Of a DNA stretch of 64,000 bases, positions 53,087 through 61,649 are shown one piece after another. The DNA comes from Paenibacillus tundrae (GTDB taxonomy: Bacteria; Bacillota; Bacilli; Paenibacillales; Paenibacillaceae): the NCBI RefSeq assembly GCF_030812775.1, contig NZ_JAUSTI010000003.1:372001-436000 (forward strand). The letters are read 5' to 3'. The notes below the pieces were generated by a model. It did no database searches. It was given only the letters and a program-made list of their open reading frames with translations, and had not been told where the DNA came from. The first letter of the stretch is position 1. Each line of letters begins with the position of its first letter. A program made the translations under genes and the position numbers.

Positions 53087-53166
53087 ATATGTAAGACTCA
53101 GAGTGTATGCATAGGCATCAGTTGTGAAAGAACATTGGCAAGTTTTAGCTCTTAATAAACCTGCGG

Positions 53167-53841
53167 CTATTTGCTCTGTTCTTCACTTTGAATTTGGTTC
53201 AGTTGGTCGATGTTTAACGTGAGGTCATTTTCGGGATTGGCACTTACAATCACTGGAGATGTCGTTTGTTGCTCTGTAGAGTGGCTGGATTTGTTCGCCG
53301 GTTTGATCACATACAGACTTTGAATGGAGTTGAGGAGACTGGCGGGTGTGTCTTCATAGGTTTCAAGGAAGAGCACATAATCCTTCGTAGGAATCAGTGA
53401 GACGTGGTCATCATTGATAATTTCTGTGTTATTCAGCTGTCCTCCCAGTTGTTTAACTTCAAGTGTATCCCCTGCTACGAATATACCTTTGTAGGATTCG
53501 GCAACTTGAATCGTATGAATGGTGTAGATTTTGTCAAAAGCAGGCTCTTCATTTCCCGCATCTAACACAACCTCTTGGGTATTCTCCTGATCAGCCTCGG
53601 GAGCTTGTACCCTATCATTCAATGCTTCTACACGAGTTTGAATCACATTACCTTTGATGATGGTATCCGCTCGATCAGAGAGGTCGTTGATGCTGGAATA
53701 GCTCGGAAAGTCTTCAGAAGCAATTACAGTGATCGGAGCCTGAGGCGTTGATGCCGTTTGGGTCGTGACAGAAGAGCAACCTAGTGTGGACAGAATGAAG
53801 ATTGAAGAGGCAAATAGCGTTAAAATTTGGATTTTTCTCAT
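53167..53841 (-). CDS. Exported lipoprotein
   Basis: A 224-residue protein. LTLFASSIFILSTLGC at the N-terminus is a lipoprotein signal (STLGC lipobox, Cys about 22). The mature domain has INDLSDRADTIIKGNVIQTR near 52-71 and YTIHTIQVAESYKGIFVAGD near 106-125, with KDYVLFLETYEDT near 153-165, resembling uncharacterised Firmicute lipoproteins with an OB-like or cystatin-like fold. It lies 53 bp downstream of the metzincin-like gene on the same strand, and may be co-transcribed with it. Confidence 0.7.
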   Translation of the reverse strand: MRKIQILTLFASSIFILSTLGCSSVTTQTASTPQAPITVIASEDFPSYSSINDLSDRADTIIKGNVIQTRVEALNDRVQAPEADQENTQEVVLDAGNEEPAFDKIYTIHTIQVAESYKGIFVAGDTLEVKQLGGQLNNTEIINDDHVSLIPTKDYVLFLETYEDTPASLLNSIQSLYVIKPANKSSHSTEQQTTSPVIVSANPENDLTLNIDQLNQIQSEEQSK

Positions 53842-53894
53842 GGATATAGTTCCTCCTTGGAATAGGTTTAGTAGAGAGGTATTAAATCGAGGCG

Positions 53895-54416
53895 TTAGTA
53901 TCTGGATCTAACATTGTTGATATCAAAGGTCTGCGGCTTGGTCATAGAATTGCGATTACGGGTGTAGGACATGATGGAAGGGCTAGACGTAGTGGGGTTA
54001 TCTCCAAGCCAAACGGAGTGGCCTAGTTCGTGCACGAACACGCTCTGAATGAAGTTAGATAAGTTGGTTGCGTCTGCTGATATGGTAGAAGCGTTGAGTT
54101 CAATGCGGAAGCTTACGACTTGACTTCCTGATACAGAAGCATAATTGACACCATAAGCAGTGTTATTGAAGTTTCCAGCGGTGATGGTATTAGGGGAATT
54201 GGTCGATTTGGTGAACTGTACTTTGGCACCTGCGTTGTTCCAGTTGACAATTGAGGCGTCCATCGGGGCTTGCCATGTGGAATTGTAATTATAAGGTCGA
54301 ATAGGAATGGTGGAGCTGGGATAACCGTAATTCAAGAAGGTTGCGGCGTAGATTGTACTGCCAAACATCGCGAGGGCTGAGAATAACATGATGCTCATAA
54401 GAATTTTCCTTTTCAT
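53895..54416 (-). CDS. Secreted metzincin-like zinc protease
   Basis: About 173 residues. A signal peptide (cleavage near AMFGSTIYA) is followed by a matrixin-like domain: SSTIPIRPYNYNSTWQAPMD near 31-50, then HELGHSVWLGD near 133-143 as the zinc site and SIMSYTRNR near 151-159 as the Met-turn. The third ligand position is Asp rather than His and the expected Gly is Trp, as discussed in the findings. It is probably exported. The complement of GGAGGTTTTAAGT precedes the ATG at 54416. Confidence 0.75.
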   Translation of the reverse strand: MKRKILMSIMLFSALAMFGSTIYAATFLNYGYPSSTIPIRPYNYNSTWQAPMDASIVNWNNAGAKVQFTKSTNSPNTITAGNFNNTAYGVNYASVSGSQVVSFRIELNASTISADATNLSNFIQSVFVHELGHSVWLGDNPTTSSPSIMSYTRNRNSMTKPQTFDINNVRSRY

Positions 54417-54757
54417 ACTTAAAACCTCCAATAAATGTATTATTTTACTCTATTAGAGTAACAGGGAATTGATCTATTGAAATGAGTCCGAAGTCACTGT
54501 TTTAAAGGATTAATCTCTCTTTTTTTCATTAATATTAAGCTGATTTCGTCTAAATATCTGGATTGCTGTCGAATCATTACAGGCTCACAAACATGTTAGG
54601 GAATACCGAATCTGTGATTATTAACAATCGATGTAAGCTAGAAGTTCAAGAAGAAGCATGGAATAAGACAAGTATTTTGTGCAGTTATACATGCATAATT
54701 TCCCTCCGAATACAAACAATACAAACAACTTAGAGAGGGAAAGGAAGTGCCTTGAGC
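54417..54757. promoter_or_regulatory. Divergent intergenic region with 5' leader hairpin before the SRAP gene
   Basis: The 341 bp spacer serves both the minus-strand protease and the plus-strand SRAP gene. At 54699-54742 TTTCCCTC pairs with GAGGGAAA across a loop holding the direct repeat TACAAACAA twice (54710-54729). The right arm includes the purine-rich ribosome binding site of the SRAP gene, so the hairpin may hide it. I see no LexA box and no clear promoter here. Confidence 0.4.
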
Positions 54758-55435
54758 ATGTGCAACCGATTTTCATTGGCAGCAGATTTAGATGAGGTTA
54801 GAGATCATTTCAAGATACAGCGAGTGATGTATTATTACAAAAACCGTTATAATATCAGTCCTACCCAGCACACGCCAATCATTCTTCATCAGGATGGGGA
54901 GCGTGTATTGGATGAGTTTCGTTGGGGGTTCATTCCATTTTGGGGACGTGATGCGGTGAATGCGAACCTAATGACTGTGCATGATAATCCTTCGTATTAC
55001 AAACTGGTGGAAACGAAACGGTGCGTTATTCCATGTAACGGTCTCTTTTACTGGCGCCAAGAAGGTAAAAAAAGCTTTGCTGTTCGTGTCGTTATGCCGG
55101 ATCGCGGATTGTTCGGAATTGCCGGATTGTATGAGATTTGGAAAGACACACGGAAACAGCCGCTTCGTACCTGCACGATGCTAATGACAGGCGCCAACAT
55201 GGTTACCCGAGAGTTTGGCAGCAAGATGCCGGCAATTTTGTCGGAAACAGAAATTGATACATGGCTAGATCCGGCTAACACTCGTGTAACGCAGCTTCTA
55301 CCACTATTGAAGTCATACAATAGTTCAGATATGCATCTGTACCCGGTGACACCGATGGTTGCGAATGATGAGCATGATTGTTATGAATGCGTAGAAGAGG
55401 TAGAACAGAAGCTCGCGTATGTGCGCAGCTACTAA
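54758..55435 (+). CDS. SRAP (SOS response-associated peptidase) family protein, degenerate active site
   Basis: About 225 residues of the HMCES/YedK fold (PF02586), which protects abasic DNA by forming a covalent bond through Cys2. MCNRFSL gives Cys2. The Asn of the NARxE region is kept (NANLMT near 69-74), but the family Glu (in GFYEW) is Tyr here (GLFYW near 92-96), and the His (in HxRMP) is missing (EFGSKMPAIL near 151-160). It may bind DNA without the usual chemistry, or act differently. Start fixed by the Cys2 rule; upstream in-frame codons at 54752 are unlikely. Confidence 0.75.
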   Translation: MCNRFSLAADLDEVRDHFKIQRVMYYYKNRYNISPTQHTPIILHQDGERVLDEFRWGFIPFWGRDAVNANLMTVHDNPSYYKLVETKRCVIPCNGLFYWRQEGKKSFAVRVVMPDRGLFGIAGLYEIWKDTRKQPLRTCTMLMTGANMVTREFGSKMPAILSETEIDTWLDPANTRVTQLLPLLKSYNSSDMHLYPVTPMVANDEHDCYECVEEVEQKLAYVRSY

Positions 55436-55462
55436 ACCACCTCAACCAATATAGAGCCCATT

Positions 55463-55657
55463 AAAGGCGGAAAGTCTCTAGGGTGTGCCTGATAACTCCG
55501 AAGGACGCAGGATTAGCCGAATTTTCGTTCCAAGCAAGGAAGTTTTCCGAAGACGTGTGGGGCGCGTCAAGGGAAAATGACGAAGCAGGGAGCCAAAATG
55601 TGGTGAAAGATGCACTTCAGCGAGTTTTGAGACACGTCCTATGCTTTCCGCCTTTTT
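55463..55657 (+). ncRNA. Putative large structured RNA or repeat element ending in a terminator
   Basis: AAAGGCGGAAAG (55463-55474) is perfectly complementary to CTTTCCGCCTTT (55644-55655), 170 nt apart, and the 3' arm is followed by T's. GTCTC and GAGAC just inside can pair too. The sequence between has higher GC than its surroundings and no ribosome binding site; an open frame at 55483-55791 runs through it but is not protein-like. It may be a conserved structured element or a mobile repeat; I do not recognise a named RNA family. Confidence 0.4.
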
Positions 55658-55722
55658 TCGGGTTTGAGAGACTGAATTTCCGTTTAATGGAGAGGGTGCT
55701 CGTTCTGCTGAGAAAAGAAAAG

Positions 55723-55761
55723 TTGAAATGCAATCGAATAGTAACTATAATAATTACAGTA
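55723..55761 (+). promoter_or_regulatory. Promoter with shared redox-type motif, Old Yellow Enzyme gene
   Basis: TTGAAA (55723-55728), 17 bp, TATAAT (55746-55751) make a near-consensus promoter. GTAACTATAATA (55741-55752) overlaps the -10 and is followed by ATTACAGTA, giving a palindromic look. The same 12 bases occur, inverted, at the -10 of the nitroreductase gene (37040-37051). Confidence 0.6.
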
Positions 55762-55824
55762 AAAAGAAATACGTATTCATATATCTATTAAAAGAGATAT
55801 TTATATTCAGGAGGGAAACCCAAA

Positions 55825-56958
55825 ATGAATCCAAAATTCAACAAAATGTTTGAACAAGTCTCTCTACCCAATGGCATTGCTCTCAAAAACCGGATTGTAT
55901 TGGCGCCAATGACACATATGTCTTCCAACGCCGATGGCACCGTATCCGATGCAGAGCTTGAATATTATGCTCGTCGTACCGGTGGTGCCGGCATGTCTGT
56001 AACAGCTGTAACCTATGTCACACCGAACGGCATCGGCTTCCCTGCACAATTTGCAGCTTATGATGACAGCTTCATTCCTGGGCTGAAACGTCTGGCAGAT
56101 ACAATTAAACAACAAGGCTCCAAAGCCGTATTGCAAATCTTCCACGCAGGTCGATTGACTCCTGAACAAGCTGTTCCAGCAGGTCAAGTGGTAGCTCCAA
56201 GTGCAGTTGCCAGTGAGCGTCCAGGCTCTCCATTACCAAGAGAACTATCCGATGAAGAGATTACGTCAATTATTAAGGATTTTGGTGAAGCTACACGTCG
56301 CGCGATTGAAGCTGGATTCGACGGTGTTGAGATTCATGGTGCGAACGGATATCTGATTCAACAATTCTTCTCGCCACATTCCAATCGACGTGAAGACCGC
56401 TGGGGCGGTAATATTGAAAAACGTCTGACGTTCCCACTTGCTGTGGTTGATGAGGTTCAAGAGGTTGTGGCAAAACATACCAAACTACCATTCATCGTTG
56501 GTTATCGTTTCTCACCAGAAGAACCGGAAACACCGGGTCTGACAATGGAAGAGACGTATGCACTGATCGATGCATTGAAAGAGAAAAACTTAGATTATTT
56601 GCACGTATCTCTGAACGAGTTCTGGTCTAAACCAAGACGTGGTGAAGCAGATACACGCTCTAGAATGGAGTTTATCCTTGATCGTGTAGGTGGTAAATTA
56701 CCAGTTATCGGTGTAGGTTCAATCCATACAGCAGATCAAGCAGCTGAAGCGCTCGAGAGTGGTGTACCTTTGCTTGCCATTGGACGTGAGCTGATTATTG
56801 AGCCAGATTGGGTAGAGAAGATTGAAAGTGGTCGTGAGGAAGATATTGAGACCATTCTGACCAAATCGGATCAGGAGCGTCTAGTCATTCCAGATGGCTT
56901 GTGGAATGCTATTATCCATACACCGGGATGGTTCCCAATGGCCGATGACCAATCATGA
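55825..56958 (+). CDS. NADH:flavin oxidoreductase (Old Yellow Enzyme family)
   Basis: A 377-residue FMN barrel. NRIVLAPMTHMSSNADGTVS near 23-42 binds FMN, LQIFHAGRL near 98-106, HGANGYLIQQFFSPHSNRRE near 171-190 carries the substrate-binding His and Asn, and PVIGVGSI / AIGRELI bind phosphate. It reduces activated C=C bonds of enones or quinones with NAD(P)H, suggesting an electrophile-defence role. GGAGGGAAACCCAAA precedes the ATG. Confidence 0.9.
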   Translation: MNPKFNKMFEQVSLPNGIALKNRIVLAPMTHMSSNADGTVSDAELEYYARRTGGAGMSVTAVTYVTPNGIGFPAQFAAYDDSFIPGLKRLADTIKQQGSKAVLQIFHAGRLTPEQAVPAGQVVAPSAVASERPGSPLPRELSDEEITSIIKDFGEATRRAIEAGFDGVEIHGANGYLIQQFFSPHSNRREDRWGGNIEKRLTFPLAVVDEVQEVVAKHTKLPFIVGYRFSPEEPETPGLTMEETYALIDALKEKNLDYLHVSLNEFWSKPRRGEADTRSRMEFILDRVGGKLPVIGVGSIHTADQAAEALESGVPLLAIGRELIIEPDWVEKIESGREEDIETILTKSDQERLVIPDGLWNAIIHTPGWFPMADDQS

Positions 56959-57021
56959 AAGATTCCGTTAGAATCGATCATAGCTGATTCTGATTCAGTA
57001 ATGCAGGACACATGAAGATTA

Positions 57022-57048
57022 AGGGGGAGCAGAGGCTCCCTCTTTTTT
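57022..57048 (+). terminator. Rho-independent terminator
   Basis: GGGGGAGC, loop AGA and GGCTCCCTC form a short GC-rich stem with TTTTTT behind it. It ends the Old Yellow Enzyme transcript. Confidence 0.7.
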
Positions 57049-57141
57049 GACATGGTTCCGAAATTCTCCTTCGAAGAGCACTGTGGTATGATGGATGAAC
57101 AAAAAAGTCTTGGATAATCAGGCGGTTTGGAGTGAAGGAAT

Positions 57142-57909
57142 ATGCTCGTTGCGGAACGGTATGAGAAAATAGTGGAATGGGTGGACGCACAAGGGAGCAT
57201 GCGCGTTACAGAGCTAAGTGAGCGCTGCGGTGTAACCGAAGAGACGATACGACGAGATCTGGACAAGCTGGAGCAGGCGGGTAGACTCAGGCGGTCACAC
57301 GGTGGAGCGGTCACGATTAAATATAAAGATGAGGGGCAGCCGGAGATTCCATATCCGGAGCGGGCTGTAACCCATGCCGAGGAGAAGCGTAGAATTGCAG
57401 ATGAAGCAGTCAAACTGGTCGAGTCTGGCGATCGAATTGCCCTCGATGCGAGTACGACAGCTTGGTATATGGCGGCAGGATTACCGAATATCCCACTTAC
57501 AGTTCTAACGAATTCGATTAAAGTGGCTGCAGAACTTAGCAATAAGGAACAGATTCGCGTGATTGCGACAGGAGGTCAATTAGCCTCAAAGTCCCTTTCT
57601 TTTGTAGGGCCGCTGGCTGAACGTTCTTTGGACGCGTATCATGTGGACAAGGTGTTTTTATCATGTAAAGGTGTTCATCTAACCATGGGCATTAGCGAGT
57701 CGAATGAATTGCAGGCTCTGGTGAAGCAAAAGATGATAAGTATTGCGGATGAGGTTATTTTGCTAGCAGATTCAAGCAAGTTCAATATACAGGCATTTAC
57801 TCGGGTAGCACAGATTGAGAGTGTGTCGAGAGTAATCACAGATTATGGTTTGGATCAAGATCAGGTTCGAATGTTAGAAGAACAAATGATTGAATTAATA
57901 CGAGTCTAA
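57142..57909 (+). CDS. DeoR family transcriptional regulator
   Basis: A 255-residue repressor. ERYEKIVEWVDAQGSMRVTE near 5-24 and ELSERCGVTEETIRRDLDKL near 24-43 form the helix-turn-helix, followed by RRSHGGAV, and the DeoR effector domain (SGDRIALDASTTAWYMAAGL near 94-113, then LSCKGVHLTMGISESNE and LLADSSKF). Effectors are usually sugar phosphates. Neighbours are redox genes, so its target is not evident. Confidence 0.88.
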   Translation: MLVAERYEKIVEWVDAQGSMRVTELSERCGVTEETIRRDLDKLEQAGRLRRSHGGAVTIKYKDEGQPEIPYPERAVTHAEEKRRIADEAVKLVESGDRIALDASTTAWYMAAGLPNIPLTVLTNSIKVAAELSNKEQIRVIATGGQLASKSLSFVGPLAERSLDAYHVDKVFLSCKGVHLTMGISESNELQALVKQKMISIADEVILLADSSKFNIQAFTRVAQIESVSRVITDYGLDQDQVRMLEEQMIELIRV

Positions 57910-57952
57910 TCGTTGACAATAACTATCGTAGTATGAAAGGAATGAATGTGTA

Positions 57953-58411
57953 ATGAAGCATCCTTTTCACTTAAAGGCTGTATGGAATGGTGGACGCAAT
58001 AGTGAGGGGCATATTGATGCTGGCGGACTGAAATCCGTTATCTCGATCCCACAGGAGATGGGTGGCCCTGGAACAGGCACGAACCCAGATGAAATGTTGC
58101 TCGGAGCAGCCGCTACCTGTTACGTCATTACGCTGGCAGCGATGTTAGAGCGTTCTGATATTACACCTCATGAATTGACGCTGGAATCAGAGGCAACGGT
58201 GGACGTAACGAATAACATTTTTACGTATGAGCGTATTGTGCATCGACCTAGAATTGTACTGCAAGCAGATGCCACCGAGTCTGATGAAATGAAGGCAGAG
58301 CGATTGGCTCACAAGGCAGAGGAATCTTGTATGATTTCAAGAGCTGTAGCAGGGAATGTAATCATTGAAACAGAGCCCGTAATTGTTAAAGCAAGTGTTG
58401 GCCCGATGTGA
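57953..58411 (+). CDS. OsmC family peroxiredoxin
   Basis: A 152-residue protein of the OsmC/Ohr fold, of the SACOL1771 type. TNPDEMLLGAAATCYVITLA near 43-62 contains the first Cys and LAHKAEESCMISRAVAGNVI near 120-139 the second, the pair that reduces organic hydroperoxides. It lies 43 bp after the DeoR gene on the same strand and could be in its operon. GAAAGGAATGAATGTGTA precedes the ATG. Confidence 0.88.
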   Translation: MKHPFHLKAVWNGGRNSEGHIDAGGLKSVISIPQEMGGPGTGTNPDEMLLGAAATCYVITLAAMLERSDITPHELTLESEATVDVTNNIFTYERIVHRPRIVLQADATESDEMKAERLAHKAEESCMISRAVAGNVIIETEPVIVKASVGPM

Positions 58412-58470
58412 CCAGCAGAAGTATAGACGGGTAAAGCCGTCATTTTGGGTAAGATGAAGGGAAGTTCAGT

Positions 58471-59058
58471 ATGAGCAATCAGAAAAATAAAAACACCCGA
58501 TTTGCACGTTTGCATCGTGCCATGAAGCTGAATTTCCTTAAATTATTACGTGCTCCAGGTGGCGCTCACAAAGTGTCGACGGGGTTCGCCATAGGCTTTG
58601 GACTGGAACTGATCGTTATTTCTACCGCTTCGCTAATCTATCTCGTGTTTTATCCGATTGTTCGGCTATCAGGTGGGTCTTTGCCAGCCGCAATTGTAGG
58701 AAATGTTGTTGGTAAGCTTACATTCTTACCGATCATTCTGATGCCGCTTGCGAAGCAGATAGGTTCTTGGATCTTACCGGCACATCGTATGGGGAATGGG
58801 ATTGTGCATGAGAGTGCATGGATGGAATTGTTCCGTGGGAATTGGTCAGCTCTGAGTGAGCTGTTGTTAGGTGGACTTGATATTTTGGCAGGCATGTCGA
58901 TCTTTGGGGCAACGCTGGGGTTAATTTCTTATTTTGTGGTCAAATTCTTCTATGTCAGGGCGCTAAAGCGTCGGTATGAACGCCGATTGGAGAAACGCCA
59001 TCAAGCGGCGTCATCTCCATCGACTGCTATGTTAATTAGGAAACCATCACAATCATAA
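58471..59058 (+). CDS. DUF2062 membrane protein
   Basis: A 195-residue protein with about three hydrophobic segments. PGGAHKVSTGFAIGFGLELI near 29-48 and GNVVGKLTFLPIILMPLAKQ near 76-95 are typical of DUF2062 (PF09835). Function unknown. Its 3' end overlaps the convergent AEC transporter gene by 23 bp. Confidence 0.82.
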   Translation: MSNQKNKNTRFARLHRAMKLNFLKLLRAPGGAHKVSTGFAIGFGLELIVISTASLIYLVFYPIVRLSGGSLPAAIVGNVVGKLTFLPIILMPLAKQIGSWILPAHRMGNGIVHESAWMELFRGNWSALSELLLGGLDILAGMSIFGATLGLISYFVVKFFYVRALKRRYERRLEKRHQAASSPSTAMLIRKPSQS

Positions 59059-59965
59059 TAGGCAGTATGCCCATAGAAGCGACGGTTGTCCACAAAATGC
59101 AGCGTGACACAAACTGAGGCGAGGCATTGAATTGTTCGGCAAGTATCACTGCATTTACAGCGGTTGGCATGGATGACAGAATCAGCAGAACACTGAATAA
59201 CGTTCCCTCAACTTGAAGCGCACGAAGGATCAAGTAGGACAGTATAGGAGCTGCGGCTAGACGTACGATAAGTCCTGTCCAAAAGGCACGGCGAACGTTC
59301 GGAAGCCACGGTTCTGTTGATGCACGAGGACGCAGCATTTGGGCTCCTAGGATGGCGAGCACAACGGGAGCGTATCCTGTTGCAATCATGGAGATGCCTC
59401 CATCTAAGGCTTCGGGCAATCGAAGATCGGATGAACGAAGGAGAATGGCGATAGCTGCTGCATAGATTGATGGCATACGAAAGACGGACAACATGGCCTT
59501 TTGAACTGTGAATTCAGATCGTGCTGCAAAATAGATACCTACCGTATTTACAATAATCATCTGTCCAATCACATAAACCGAAGCCTTATCTAGACCAAGC
59601 TGACCAAAGGCTAATAGTACAAGCGGGAGCCCATAATTCACACAATTAGTAAACGTGGAGACAAGGGTGAGTCCCGCTTTTTCGCTTGCCCCAAGCTTAA
59701 AGACACGGCTTAGCAATTCGGCAAGGAGCCAGAGGGCGATAAGATTAATAATCGAAAACCAGAGGGTGCTTGTGACGTCTGTCCATGTAATTTCGGCGTG
59801 AAGCAATGTATCAAAGATAAGGGCTGGGCTTAAAATATAGAGGGAAAAGGTCGATAGTGGCCTGGTGTCCCAATTCTTGAATCGTTTGAGTAGAAGACCT
59901 GCAATAACAGGAAGTGAGATGGGGAGAAATACGTGATATAGCGTCAACATAAATGAATGCAACAA
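59036..59965 (-). CDS. AEC family transporter
   Basis: A 309-residue protein of the auxin-efflux carrier family (PF03547) with about ten membrane helices in two halves. SPALIFDTLLH near 46-56 and FTNCVNYGLPLVLLAFGQLG near 105-124 hold the unwound-helix regions, and ILSSMPTAVNAVILAEQFNA near 263-282 is the conserved second one. Substrate probably a small organic acid or solute. It is transcribed towards the DUF2062 gene. Confidence 0.85.
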   Translation of the reverse strand: MLHSFMLTLYHVFLPISLPVIAGLLLKRFKNWDTRPLSTFSLYILSPALIFDTLLHAEITWTDVTSTLWFSIINLIALWLLAELLSRVFKLGASEKAGLTLVSTFTNCVNYGLPLVLLAFGQLGLDKASVYVIGQMIIVNTVGIYFAARSEFTVQKAMLSVFRMPSIYAAAIAILLRSSDLRLPEALDGGISMIATGYAPVVLAILGAQMLRPRASTEPWLPNVRRAFWTGLIVRLAAAPILSYLILRALQVEGTLFSVLLILSSMPTAVNAVILAEQFNASPQFVSRCILWTTVASMGILPIMIVMVS

Positions 59966-60175
59966 CGTCGTTCAGTCCTTTCTAGATGTCAAACCTCTCT
60001 CATCATATCAGAAATTCATCTTAGGATGAATGGATGACTATAGTCATGGAATGTGGGTACAGTACTATGGCTTGTCTCCAGTGTATGGAGAGAGGGTGGA
60101 TTGCTATTTTGATATGACAGATTTATTATAGAAGAGGTGCAACAAGATTACATACACATAGAGGAGGAAACTATA

Positions 60176-61258
60176 ATGAGTGAATCTAAACGCTTGATCG
60201 TACTGACTGGCTCTTATGCCGAAGCTGAGAATGAGGGCATTTATGCATATGAATTGAATGAGGATACAGGAAGTCTGGCGAAGCTAGACGGCATCTCTGG
60301 GGTGAAAAACCCAACGTTTGTTAACGTTGATGCAGAAGGCAACAAGCTGTATGCGATTGGTGAAGCAACTTCTGCTGAAGGCAATAAAATGTCAGAAGCG
60401 GTAGCACTGAGCATCGATCCTGCGACAGGCAAGTTGTCCTTGCTGAACCGCAAAAACTCCATTTCCGCTCCTCCTTGTCATATCCAGCGCGACCCATCCG
60501 GACGTTACTTGATTCTATCGAGTTACCACGGTGGATTAGTTGGTCTGCAAGCTGTTACGGATAACGGTGAAATCGGTGAGCTATTGGATGAGAAGAAACA
60601 TGAAGGTCAAGGCGCACATCCTGAACGTCAAGACAAACCCCATGTACACTCTGCATTCTTCAGCCCTGATGGCAAATATATGATGGTACAAGATCTCGGT
60701 GCAGATAAAATTGCAATCTATTCCATTGATGCAGACAAGAACGAGTTGGTACTACACAGTGAAACGAAAACTCACGCGGGTGCAGGCCCACGTCATTTGG
60801 CGTTTCATCCAAACGGTCAATTCGCTTATGTAATCAATGAGGTGGATTCTTCAATTACATCTTTCCGTTATGATGCGACTGCGGGCACGTTGACAGAAGT
60901 ATCTACGGTATCTACACTGCCAGATGGTTATGACGGTAAGGAGAATACAACAGCTGAAATTACAGTTTCTAACGATGGACGTTTCGTCTATGGTTCTAAC
61001 CGTGGTCATGACAGCATCGTTGTGTTTGCTGTGGATGCTGAAGCAGGACATCTGAAACTGGTGGAGCACGTATCAGCAGAGGGTGAACACCCACGTCATT
61101 TCGCGTTGACGCCAAACGGTAAATTGCTGATTGCAGCTAACCGTGACACAAACAACATCGTAACGTTCACTGTAGATCAAGAGAGCGGACGTTTGAAATA
61201 CACAGGACACAGCACAGGCGTATCCAAGCCGGTATGTGTGAAGCCTGTATATCTGTAA
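60176..61258 (+). CDS. Lactonase family beta-propeller protein
   Basis: About 360 residues of the YkgB/6-phosphogluconolactonase beta-propeller (PF10282). Repeats such as NPTFVNVDAEGNKLYAIGEA, CHIQRDPSGRYLILSSYHGG, GPRHLAFHPNGQFAYVINEV and HPRHFALTPNGKLLIAANRD mark the blades. It hydrolyses a sugar lactone, possibly 6-phosphogluconolactone. GAGGAGGAAACTATA precedes ATG 60176; the in-frame ATG 60137 lacks a ribosome binding site. Confidence 0.88.
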   Translation: MSESKRLIVLTGSYAEAENEGIYAYELNEDTGSLAKLDGISGVKNPTFVNVDAEGNKLYAIGEATSAEGNKMSEAVALSIDPATGKLSLLNRKNSISAPPCHIQRDPSGRYLILSSYHGGLVGLQAVTDNGEIGELLDEKKHEGQGAHPERQDKPHVHSAFFSPDGKYMMVQDLGADKIAIYSIDADKNELVLHSETKTHAGAGPRHLAFHPNGQFAYVINEVDSSITSFRYDATAGTLTEVSTVSTLPDGYDGKENTTAEITVSNDGRFVYGSNRGHDSIVVFAVDAEAGHLKLVEHVSAEGEHPRHFALTPNGKLLIAANRDTNNIVTFTVDQESGRLKYTGHSTGVSKPVCVKPVYL

Positions 61259-61327
61259 GCTTTTCATCCTGATTTAGGCAACGTATGATCTATCGTTCAA
61301 ATGTATTGCCTTATTAAAGGATTGTCT

Positions 61328-61370
61328 AAGAGATCACTTCTTTTCTATAGAGAGGAGTGATCTCTTTTTG
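61328..61370 (+). terminator. Rho-independent terminator
   Basis: AGAGATCACTTC and GGAGTGATCTCT pair over about 11 bp with loop TTTTCTATAGA, followed by TTTTT. It ends the lactonase transcript. Confidence 0.85.
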
Positions 61371-61649
61371 TTTCTTGTTTCTATCTGTATGTTTTTGAAC
61401 CAAGATGTGAATAAAAAAATCAATTATAGTTCTTCTAACAACTGTAATTTGTCGATAGTATCGTCGAAGTAACTACCTCACTTCAAAGTGCGTACTTCCA
61501 GAATGGATAGTCAGGGTCTACAATAAACGAGTAGCCACAACCAAACTTTGCATGCATTGAAGCATAATGAACGGTGCAAGTTAAACATTTAGAGTCACTT
61601 TACAGCAAGTACCCATACTCATATTTGAACAACAAAGGAGAAATAAATT
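61371..61649 (+). promoter_or_regulatory. Upstream regulatory region of hxlAB
   Basis: A 279 bp spacer. AGTGCGTACTT (61487-61497) and an inverted GAAGTA (61466-61471) / TACTTC (61493-61498) lie about 155-185 bp before hxlA. The related AGTATGTACTT occurs upstream of hxlR at 63063-63073. These are candidate HxlR binding sites. No unambiguous -35/-10 pair was found, as expected for an activator-dependent promoter. Confidence 0.45.

Noticed and set aside
55483-55791. 102-residue open frame as a gene
   Set aside because: It runs through the paired element, has no ribosome binding site, and its sequence is not protein-like.
56871-57542. 223-residue minus-strand open frame as a gene
   Set aside because: It is antisense to the conserved Old Yellow Enzyme end and the DeoR start, with Ser/Arg-rich low-complexity composition.
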